A program made the translations under genes and the position numbers. This document shows, in pieces, positions 16,026-22,993 of a stretch of DNA of 64,000 nt. The DNA is taken from assembly GCA_963830455.1 (NCBI GenBank), contig CAWHMT010000001.1, positions 1 through 64,000 of the forward strand. The letters are read 5' to 3'. Every line of letters starts with the position of its first letter. The stretch's first letter is position 1. Origin of the DNA: 20CM-2-65-7 sp963830455 (lineage in GTDB: Bacteria > Gemmatimonadota > Gemmatimonadetes > Gemmatimonadales > GWC2-71-9). The notes under the pieces are model-generated. The model did no database searches. It was given only the letters and a program-made list of their open reading frames with translations, and was not told where the DNA came from.

Positions 16026-17945
16026 TTAGGCGCGGCGGCGAGCCGCGGGCAGGGCTTGATCGAACGAGGAGAATTCGAACGGCTTGGGAACGCACGGCCG
16101 TCCCGTCCCGTCGAGGAAGCGGCGCATCTGCTCGTTCACGAGGTCGCCGGTCGTGAAAATGACGCGTTCCGCGTGCGCGGGGTCGTTGCTGCGCAGACGC
16201 TCAAACAGCTGCTCGCCCGACAGATCCGGCATCCGCATATCTACGATCACGGCGTCGTACTTCGCGGCTTTGAGGCGGTTGAGCGCATCTTCGCCGCTTG
16301 CCGTCGTCTCGACCTCGTGGCCTTTGCCTGCCAGGTAGCGCTGGAGCGATACGCGTACCGACGCTTCATCGTCGACCACCAGCACGCGCAGTTTGTCGCT
16401 GCCGATCGGGGCCAGGTGGGCGGCGGCGGCGTGCTCGCCTGACACGCGCGGGGTGGTGACCGGAAGCTCCACGACGAACCGCGCGCCGCCCTGGGGCGGA
16501 TTCTCCGCCCAGATCCGGCCTTCATGCTCCCGCACAATGCCGAGCGAAATGGAGAGGCCCAGCCCGGTCCCGGAGCCCGTCGGCTTCGTGGTGAAGAACG
16601 GATTGAAGATCCGCTCGATGAGATTAGGGGGAATTCCGCCGCCCGAGTCCTCGACCTCGATGCGAATCGTCTCACCCGCGCGGCGGGTGCGCACGATCAG
16701 CCGGTGATGCTGGCCGTGGCGCTGCTCCATCGCCTGTTCGGCGTTGGTAATGAGGTTCAGGAACACCTGCTGCAGCTGATGCGCATCGGCCATCGTGTCG
16801 GGGAGCGATTCGTCGTATTCGCGGCGCACGTCGATGCCGCGCACGCGCAGCTCGTAGCCGCGCAGCTCCAGGGTGTCGTCGAGGACCTGGTTGATGGAGG
16901 TCTGCACCTTCTCGGCTTTGTGCTGCCGCGCGAACGTGAGGAGGTTCTGCACGATGCGGCTCGCGCGTCGAGCCTCACTGTAGATCGTTTCGGCGGCGGT
17001 GCGCTGGTCGGGGGGGAAGCGCTTTTCGGCCAGCAGCAGCTGCGCAAATGCCGAGATGCCGGCGAGCGGGTTGTTCAGCTCGTGCGCCACGCCCGACACC
17101 AGCTGCCCGATCGCGGACATTTTCTCGGATTGAATCAGCTGTTCCTGCAGCATCTTCTGATCGGTGACGTCGCGGATGAGACAGAGCACCTCTTCGTCTT
17201 TTTGCGGCGTCGAGTACGTGATCGAGATGGTGCGAACCTCGCCGTCCTTGCGGTAGAACTGCGAATCGAACAGCCCCGTCTCACCGGCGAGCGCCTGCTG
17301 GAAATGGGCGAGCGCTTTCGGCAGGTCGTCGTCGGGAAGCATCGGCGCGAACCACTGGCCCACGAGCTCCTCGCGCTTGTAGCCCGAGATGTTTTCGGCG
17401 GCGTGGTTGACCGTGGTGAAGCGGCCGTTCGCGTCGAGCGTCACGATGGCGTCGGAAGCGGACTCGACGAGGTGGCGGTAGCGCGCCTCAGAGCGCGCCA
17501 GCGTGTCGGCCGCGCGCTTGGGGTCGGTGATGTCGCGCAGCGTGGCGACCGTACCGATCAGGTCGCCGTTCACGCGGAAGGGACCGCTCGATACGGCGAC
17601 GTCGCGCTCTTCGCCCGTGTGGTGGTTGACGATCTTCGTCTCGTAGCGCTGGGACTCACCGGCGAGGACTCGATCTTCGCGGGAGGCCACGTGCACGCGC
17701 TCGGCGGGCGACACGGCGTCCGCAATCAGCTGCCCGACGACGTCGTTCAGTTCCCATCCCAGCAGCGCGGCGCCCGTCTCGTTCACGGCGAGCACCCGGC
17801 GATCGGTGCCGGTCACAACCACCGCGTCGGGCAGCGCCGCCACGATGTCCGCTGCGGCCTGCAACAGGTCCAGCCGCGGACGCTTCCCCGTCGCGGTGCT
17901 GTCCCGAGTCCCCCGGGTCGGCGAGATGCGGCGCCCTTTACTCAC
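16026..17945 (-). CDS. hybrid sensor histidine kinase (PAS-PAS-HisKA-HATPase-REC)
   Basis: Soluble hybrid kinase of 639 aa. Two PAS domains (about 28-140 and 150-262) are followed by the dimerisation domain with phospho-accepting H288 (GVAHELNNPLAG), the ATP-binding domain (N box NLITNAEQAM, G boxes DSGGGIP and GTGLGLSIS) and a C-terminal receiver (518-639) with acceptor D569 (VIVDMRMPD) and K of PKPFE. There is no membrane helix, so the signal is cytoplasmic. I chose the GTG at 17945 because it overlaps the upstream TGA by GTGA, implying translational coupling with the diiron protein gene. The frame runs open through that gene up to 18797, which is fortuitous. Confidence 0.9.
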   Translation of the reverse strand: MSKGRRISPTRGTRDSTATGKRPRLDLLQAAADIVAALPDAVVVTGTDRRVLAVNETGAALLGWELNDVVGQLIADAVSPAERVHVASREDRVLAGESQRYETKIVNHHTGEERDVAVSSGPFRVNGDLIGTVATLRDITDPKRAADTLARSEARYRHLVESASDAIVTLDANGRFTTVNHAAENISGYKREELVGQWFAPMLPDDDLPKALAHFQQALAGETGLFDSQFYRKDGEVRTISITYSTPQKDEEVLCLIRDVTDQKMLQEQLIQSEKMSAIGQLVSGVAHELNNPLAGISAFAQLLLAEKRFPPDQRTAAETIYSEARRASRIVQNLLTFARQHKAEKVQTSINQVLDDTLELRGYELRVRGIDVRREYDESLPDTMADAHQLQQVFLNLITNAEQAMEQRHGQHHRLIVRTRRAGETIRIEVEDSGGGIPPNLIERIFNPFFTTKPTGSGTGLGLSISLGIVREHEGRIWAENPPQGGARFVVELPVTTPRVSGEHAAAAHLAPIGSDKLRVLVVDDEASVRVSLQRYLAGKGHEVETTASGEDALNRLKAAKYDAVIVDMRMPDLSGEQLFERLRSNDPAHAERVIFTTGDLVNEQMRRFLDGTGRPCVPKPFEFSSFDQALPAARRRA

Positions 17946-18619
17946 GCGTGATAAGATGCCTCCATCGACACCTTCATCAGCTGCAGGCTCTCGTTGGCCG
18001 CCTGCGTCACCTGTTGGGGCGTGTCCTCGCCGCGCTTCACGCAGTCCTTGATGATCTCGAGCGCGTGGATCGGATGTTCGTCGTCGTACTTCGCGTGCTC
18101 TTCCAGCCACCAGCGACCGCGCGGCCCGATCTTCGCGTTCTTGCCGAGACCGCGCAGCGCCTTTTCGGAGATCTTCTGGGCGACGCCTTCGACGGCATAG
18201 TTCGTGGCCGACACCGCCTGACCAAATTCGGCGTCGCGGCACATGTCCGTCAAATACGTGTGGAAGCGCTTGACTTCGGGGAGCATCGGCTCCGGTTCCT
18301 TGAAGCGCTTCTTCTGGACGTTGAACCCGTCCCCCATCGCACGCCACATCGCGTCGTGGCGGCGTTCGACCCGGATGTTGTCGGTGAAGAACTCCCGGCC
18401 CATCGCCGGCGAACGATCCAGCAGCACCTGCAGCCACTGCGGAAAGTCCCGGATGATGGGATAGAAGGCAACCAGGAAATTCTGAATCTGGCCGTCTACC
18501 AGCTGATTCTCCGACGCATCCACGATCACCGGCGTGTCGAGAATCGCTTGCCGGCTCGGCTCCAAAGTCGCGTCCAAGTCGGCGACCCAGGCTGGGTGCG
18601 GCGTGATTTCGACTGCCAT
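17942..18619 (-). CDS. haem-oxygenase-like diiron (TenA/CADD/PqqC-fold) protein
   Basis: Protein of 225 aa from the TenA/PqqC/CADD all-helical superfamily. Candidate metal ligands fit the haem-oxygenase-like diiron pattern: E and H in VERRHDAMW, E in YAVEGVAQK, and a H-x3-D-x2-H set in EEHAKYDDEH. Members include oxygenases and CADD, which makes p-aminobenzoate; this one cannot be assigned a substrate. ATG 18619 is chosen because of the GAGGAG site 6 bases upstream; longer frames start inside the promoter region. It overlaps the histidine kinase start by four bases, so the two products probably work together. Confidence 0.82.
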   Translation of the reverse strand: MAVEITPHPAWVADLDATLEPSRQAILDTPVIVDASENQLVDGQIQNFLVAFYPIIRDFPQWLQVLLDRSPAMGREFFTDNIRVERRHDAMWRAMGDGFNVQKKRFKEPEPMLPEVKRFHTYLTDMCRDAEFGQAVSATNYAVEGVAQKISEKALRGLGKNAKIGPRGRWWLEEHAKYDDEHPIHALEIIKDCVKRGEDTPQQVTQAANESLQLMKVSMEASYHA

Positions 18620-18757
18620 TGCAGCTCCTCTCGCGGGCGCGGGATGGGGCGGAAACGGGATTAGCGGGTCGAGCGTGGGCCAGAATGTAGGGATAGACGC
18701 CAAACTTGCAAAGCTCAAGGCGGATCGTGACTTGGCGCACGCCTCCAAGATGGTGGC

Positions 18758-18787
18758 TTGACAAGATATATCGTGCAAGAATATCGT
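18758..18787 (+). promoter_or_regulatory. putative PadR promoter with repeated ATATCGT
   Basis: TTGACA at 18758-18763 and, 18 bases on, TATCGT at 18782-18787 resemble -35 and -10 boxes for the PadR gene. The heptamer ATATCGT occurs twice (18768-18774 and 18781-18787), 13 bases apart, and GATAT/ATATC form an inverted pair. This suggests an operator, possibly for PadR itself, in the divergent space shared with the diiron protein gene. Confidence 0.4.
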
Positions 18788-18813
18788 CACGTAACATCTA
18801 ACCAGAGGCAGAG

Positions 18814-19362
18814 ATGGGCGGGAAATTCGGATGGGAGGCTCTGTGGGGTTTCCGGGGCGGTCCCGGCTGGCGGCAGGGACGGCGGCGCCAGTGGTTCGGC
18901 GCGGGTGACATGAAGTACGTGATCCTCAAGCTGCTCCGCGACAAGCCCCGCCACGGGTATGAGGTCATGAAGGAGCTGGAAGAGCGCATGCACGGCTGCT
19001 ACTCACCGTCGCCTGGCACCGTATATCCAACGTTGCAGTGGCTCGAGGATGAGGGGCTCGTCGTCGCGCGCGACGTCGAGGGCAAGAAGGTCTACGAAAT
19101 CACCGACACAGGACGGGCATTCTTGGACGAACACAAAGACACCGTCGAAGACATCTTCGATCGCGTACGGGAGACTGTCGAGCGCACCGTGGGCGGCTCG
19201 ATGGTGGAAGTGAATCGCGCCCTCGGGCAGCTGGTGAAGACGGTCTACCGCACGGGCTGGAAGGCCGAAGGCGATGAAGCCCGCAAGCGCGTGGCCGAAG
19301 TACTGGCGAAGGCGGCGGCCGAGATTGACGCGCTGGCGAAGACACCGGCCGACAGCGCCTGA
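18814..19362 (+). CDS. PadR family transcriptional regulator
   Basis: Winged-helix repressor of the PadR family (182 aa). After a Gly/Arg/Trp-rich leader (residues 1-31) the DNA-binding domain starts at MKYVILKLLRDKPRHGYEVM and continues with the wing YSPSPGTVYPTLQWLEDEGL; the C-terminal half is a long dimerisation coiled coil. A shorter start at ATG 18910 would remove the leader. It is divergent from the diiron-protein/kinase operon and ends in a clear intrinsic terminator. Likely ligand and targets are unknown; neighbouring genes are candidates. Confidence 0.92.
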   Translation: MGGKFGWEALWGFRGGPGWRQGRRRQWFGAGDMKYVILKLLRDKPRHGYEVMKELEERMHGCYSPSPGTVYPTLQWLEDEGLVVARDVEGKKVYEITDTGRAFLDEHKDTVEDIFDRVRETVERTVGGSMVEVNRALGQLVKTVYRTGWKAEGDEARKRVAEVLAKAAAEIDALAKTPADSA

Positions 19363-19373
19363 CGCTATTGGTG

Positions 19374-19404
19374 ACGGGCCCTCAATTCCTCGAGGGCCCG
19401 TTTT
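19374..19404 (+). terminator. Rho-independent terminator after padR
   Basis: Perfect 10-base stem ACGGGCCCTC/GAGGGCCCGT (19374-19383 and 19392-19401) with an 8-base loop and a TTTT tail, 12 bases after the PadR stop codon. Confidence 0.9.
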
Positions 19405-19420
19405 CTCGTCGTGGCACCCG

Positions 19421-20845
19421 TCACGGAAGGTCGTAGGTGAAGACCCAAAGTCCGCCGCAATCGAATCCACACCAACCCACGACGCTGACTCGGCCGCTCT
19501 GGTACACGAGTGTGGCATCCCCAATGGACACGAGGTACTGGCCCCAGGGAGCCGGCATGTCCGCAACGACACTCAAGTCGTGGCGGTCGAGGACCGTGAG
19601 ATATTGGCGGAAGGGCACGAAACCAGTAGGATCCCGTTCCGTTCGCACGCTACCGACGTAGAGGAGTGGTCGTACAGGATCGAGCGTGACGTCTTGAAGC
19701 GCTCGGTCTGATGGGAAGGATCGCATTGTCAATGTTCGGCCCGTCGCGGTCTCGAGCACGACAAGCGCAAACTTGCCCTCGGCGAAGTTCTGCGCGGCCG
19801 TGTCGTGGACGCTCGCCGTCAGGAAAAGCGTATCGCCGTTAGCCGAGAACGCGGCGCCGGTGACCTCAAAAAGCGTGTCGATCGTATAGGCGATGTTGCC
19901 CGATCGATCGAAAACCGGCCACGACATCGCCGGGTCCCGCAGACCTCTAATCGCGAGCTCGGTCTTTATTACGGCCCACTTCCCTCCGGGGGCGAGCCGA
20001 AACTCGCCTTCCCGAGCGGCGAAGAAATCGGACAGAAGCGTGTCGGTGCCGTTTCTCACCACCGCACCGAAGCGGAGCGATAAGCACGTCGTGGCGGAAA
20101 TCTCGACCGCCGTGTAGAAGTCACCTGGGACGCCGCATGGGATTGAATCGACCAGCGTCCAGGGATCCGCACGCCAGACCGTCGCGGCAGCCGTCCCGAC
20201 CGGCGAAGTATCGAATATGAAATAGCTTCCTCGATAGCTCGGTCCCGGGACGAACATCTTCACTCGGTTCGGTGTGGTCGGGCGAAGTTCATCGTACATG
20301 CGAAGGCGCTGATCCTGGACGTCGATAAGCCCGTAGCCGGTCCCTTCGGCTATCAGCAATCCGCGACCCGGGAACAGGGTGCCGCTCGTGACATTGGTGT
20401 ACGCATGCAAACCACCCCAATACATGGGGACCGCCAGGCCGGCTGCAAAGAACGAGACCTGGGCGCGATCGTACCCCACCGCTTCGATGCGGGCCTCGTA
20501 GTTACCGGTCAATACTGGGGGCACGCGAAACGCGATCTGCGTTGGGCCAATGCGCCAGCTCTCAGCTGTGTCGGCGCCGACGATGACCGCAAAATTCGAC
20601 CAGCGATTCGGCCAGGTAGTGTCGGAGCTCGGAACGAGCGTAATGTCGGCGAACTGTTCTGAAGTGAGCGTAATGACGCCGCCGGCCGTCTGAGCGGCGG
20701 GTTCCGACGTGACGGTGAGCGGAATTGGGGCGGTGGCGGGATCCTGACAGCCGGCAATCAGCAATAGGGCGAAGCTCAGCCTCGCCGCTGCTGCAACTGC
20801 TCGAGTGCTCGGGTTACGTACACCCGCGTCATTTGTTTTCGCCAT
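19421..20845 (-). CDS. putative lipoprotein with beta-propeller-like repeats
   Basis: Exported lipoprotein of 474 aa: n-region, hydrophobic stretch LSFALLLIAGC with lipobox cysteine C33, then an Ig-like/IPT-type segment (about 50-130) and a chain of beta-rich units (VLETATGRTLTMRSF, RPLLYVGSVRTERDP) suggesting a propeller similar to 40-residue repeat proteins. No catalytic site seen. ATG 20845 is needed to keep the signal peptide, and places the start 70 bases inside the upstream FAD subunit gene in another frame. It is the last gene of the leftward molybdenum hydroxylase group, but a functional link is not evident. Confidence 0.72.
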   Translation of the reverse strand: MAKTNDAGVRNPSTRAVAAAARLSFALLLIAGCQDPATAPIPLTVTSEPAAQTAGGVITLTSEQFADITLVPSSDTTWPNRWSNFAVIVGADTAESWRIGPTQIAFRVPPVLTGNYEARIEAVGYDRAQVSFFAAGLAVPMYWGGLHAYTNVTSGTLFPGRGLLIAEGTGYGLIDVQDQRLRMYDELRPTTPNRVKMFVPGPSYRGSYFIFDTSPVGTAAATVWRADPWTLVDSIPCGVPGDFYTAVEISATTCLSLRFGAVVRNGTDTLLSDFFAAREGEFRLAPGGKWAVIKTELAIRGLRDPAMSWPVFDRSGNIAYTIDTLFEVTGAAFSANGDTLFLTASVHDTAAQNFAEGKFALVVLETATGRTLTMRSFPSDRALQDVTLDPVRPLLYVGSVRTERDPTGFVPFRQYLTVLDRHDLSVVADMPAPWGQYLVSIGDATLVYQSGRVSVVGWCGFDCGGLWVFTYDLP

Positions 20846-21744
20846 GAGAGATCGAAGTCCGTGTTGTCCATCGGCTTTGACGGACGGTAAGCGGCCTCGG
20901 CAGCGGCGGCAATGCTGTCCGCCCCCAAAGTCATATTTCGTAGCGCGGCGCCGGCTTCGGGCACCTCCTGCGGATAGCTCGCCACCCCGCCCAGCACGAT
21001 GCGGGCATCGGCGACGGTCTTCCCATTCCATTTGATCCATGCTGCCACCCCCAGCACCGGAAAGTCGAACGACCCGCGCCGCCGCAGCTTGTGGTAGACC
21101 GCGTCCCAGCCGTTCGGCGCGGGCAGTCGTACTTCGGCGAGAATCTCATCCGGCTGTTTGGTGAGGTAGTTGATGCCGTCGTTGTTGTAGAATCGGCCCG
21201 CGGGCACGAGGCGCTCGCCCTGTGGCCCAATCAATCGATACTCGGCGCCGATCGCCACCATCACCGGCGCAACGTCTGACGAGCTGACGGCCCAGCAGCG
21301 CGGCGACGACGGTGCGACCCAGCAGATGTGCCCGTCCTTCTTCATGCAGAAGTCGATCGATTTTCGCCACTCATAGCCTTGGTTGTAATAGTTGCAGCGT
21401 GTGTCCAGACAGAGGTTGCCGCCGAGGGTGCCCATGTTGCGCAGGAGCGGCGTGGAGACTAATCGAGCGGCGGTGGCGACGGCGGAATGTTGGAAGGTTG
21501 GAAGGTTGGAAAGGTGCGTCAACGTGATACAGGTTCCAACATTCCAACCGTCCAACCTTCTCAGCTCCTCCACTCCCATCAGTGAGATAACGGTCCTCGG
21601 CTCCTGATGGCGGCGCTTCATGTTCGGATAGAGGTCCGTTCCCCCTGCCACATACATGCCGTCCGGTCCCGCGTCAGCTTTCATCGCCAGCGCGTCGCCG
21701 AGTGTTTTGGGTTGCCGATAGGAGAACGTGGGAAGCCGGAGCAT
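20776..21744 (-). CDS. FAD subunit of a molybdenum hydroxylase, 4-hydroxybenzoyl-CoA reductase beta-like
   Basis: FAD-binding (CoxM/xanthine dehydrogenase medium) subunit, 322 aa. FAD contacts are GGTDLYPNMK (34-43) and NMGTLGGN (103-110). Unlike ordinary medium subunits it holds C117, C133, C141 and C150, spaced 16-8-9. That matches, from memory, the loop that binds an extra [4Fe-4S] cluster in the beta subunit of 4-hydroxybenzoyl-CoA reductase, so it probably feeds electrons to or from ferredoxin. Residues about 60-90 are encoded by an iterated GGTTGGAA inverted repeat that has replaced the normal sequence in frame. The gene is separated from its alpha and gamma partners by an unrelated gene. 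Confidence 0.88.
   Translation of the reverse strand: MLRLPTFSYRQPKTLGDALAMKADAGPDGMYVAGGTDLYPNMKRRHQEPRTVISLMGVEELRRLDGWNVGTCITLTHLSNLPTFQHSAVATAARLVSTPLLRNMGTLGGNLCLDTRCNYYNQGYEWRKSIDFCMKKDGHICWVAPSSPRCWAVSSSDVAPVMVAIGAEYRLIGPQGERLVPAGRFYNNDGINYLTKQPDEILAEVRLPAPNGWDAVYHKLRRRGSFDFPVLGVAAWIKWNGKTVADARIVLGGVASYPQEVPEAGAALRNMTLGADSIAAAAEAAYRPSKPMDNTDFDLSWRKQMTRVYVTRALEQLQQRRG
21484..21560. repeat. in-frame iterated GGTTGGAA inverted repeat
   Basis: Left arm 21484-21514 repeats TTGGAAGG three times; right arm 21531-21560 carries TTCCAAC units. 24 of 28 bases are complementary, with a 16-base loop. The whole hairpin lies inside the FAD subunit gene with no stop and no frame change. Confidence 0.88.
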
Positions 21745-21780
21745 GACAGACCTTACCCTGCGACGCTCGAACCGTCCAGA

Positions 21781-22827
21781 TCAGGGTGACTGGCTTCCGG
21801 GCAGGGCTTTCAGGAACTCGACGTGCAGCAAGCGCTGCTCCTCGCGAGTCGTGACCGTCTTACGTCCCCGTTTCGACTGGGAGGTCGCCACGATCTGGAC
21901 GGGCACCGTCAGCGAGGGCACCAGATCACCAAACGTCACCGTGACCTCCAACGTTCGTAGCGTTTTCTCGGCCTTTTCGGGGCGTGTCAATCGAAACGAC
22001 AAGCGACGCAGCTGATAGCTGTCGTAATCGAGCCAGGCGCTTCCCGCGACGTCCGGCGAGTGCAGTCGGTCGGCAGCGAGATAGTCGACGCGCCATTGCG
22101 ACCGGCCTTCGAGACTGTCGATCCCAGCGAACCCAAAGCAATGCGCCGTGTGGAAAACCGAGTCCGCGAGGTCGATCACGGTGGGCAGCCGCAGCGTTCG
22201 CTCCATTCGACCATGCGGCCCCGACTGGTTGATGATCAGGCCGCCGGGTTTGTACGGTCGCCGCGCATCACTCCGCAGCTCGATGGTGTCCACCACCATC
22301 GCCCCGGCCGGCGCTGGCGGCGAGGGAGCGGTCTGCTGTCGTTCGATCCAATAGCGGAATGGATACGCGTCCGACAGCAGCCGATAACGTGCGGCGTTCT
22401 CGCGCAGTTGGTCGAAAATCGCCGACAGCTCGGGTTCAGAGTCGCGCACCGGAGTACCGGGGCGAAGGCATACGCTCGCGATAACCGTCACCGGAGGAAG
22501 CTCGATCGCCAAAGCAAGCAGCCTGACGTGCAACACGATCGGTTCCGCCGTGACCGTGATGGTCGTGTCGAAGGGGAGGTAGCCGATGGCGCGGACGACC
22601 ACTCGATAACTGCCGCTGGCGAGCTGCGGGAATGAAAAAACACCTGAATCATCCGCGAATCGTCCCACCACCCCGGGCCCCAGGACTACCGTACTGTAGG
22701 GGAGACGCGCGTTCGTTTCAGCCGCGCGGACATCCCCGCGCAATGCTTGAGCGGCGCCAGATCCAGCACAGGGGAGCGCCAGAACGGGCAACGAGCACGC
22801 GATAGCCTGAACTAGGATCCGCAGCAT
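21781..22827 (-). CDS. exported carboxypeptidase-regulatory-like domain protein
   Basis: Secreted protein of 348 aa. A signal peptide (about 1-26) precedes a carboxypeptidase-like regulatory beta-sandwich (about 28-110: LRGDVRAAETNARLPYSTVVL, then SYRVVVRAIGYLPFDTTI), the module often found at the N-terminus of TonB receptors. The C-terminal 220 residues are unassigned, with two cysteines (CLRPG, HCFGF). It sits between the molybdenum and FAD subunits of the molybdenum hydroxylase, which normally are adjacent, so it may have been inserted there. No motif suggests a role as a Mo-enzyme chaperone. Confidence 0.75.
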   Translation of the reverse strand: MLRILVQAIACSLPVLALPCAGSGAAQALRGDVRAAETNARLPYSTVVLGPGVVGRFADDSGVFSFPQLASGSYRVVVRAIGYLPFDTTITVTAEPIVLHVRLLALAIELPPVTVIASVCLRPGTPVRDSEPELSAIFDQLRENAARYRLLSDAYPFRYWIERQQTAPSPPAPAGAMVVDTIELRSDARRPYKPGGLIINQSGPHGRMERTLRLPTVIDLADSVFHTAHCFGFAGIDSLEGRSQWRVDYLAADRLHSPDVAGSAWLDYDSYQLRRLSFRLTRPEKAEKTLRTLEVTVTFGDLVPSLTVPVQIVATSQSKRGRKTVTTREEQRLLHVEFLKALPGSQSP

Positions 22828-22993
22828 ACCGTGACCTTACGCTGGCAGCTCCCGCTGTCCAGTTGATGTGTCAGTTGCGACGGAATCGCAGCTTAGCGCC
22901 GCGGCGTCGGCGCGGCCGTCGAATCAGGCGCTATGACGAGGACAGGGCCGAGTCCCGTCCCGTCTTCCGGTCCGTCACCTAGCTTGCCATGCA

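Noticed and set aside
16026..18797. A single 923-residue protein covering both the kinase and the diiron gene
   Set aside because: The upstream part is an Arg/Gly-rich frame overlapping the well-supported diiron protein. The kinase has its own GTG with a GTGA overlap.
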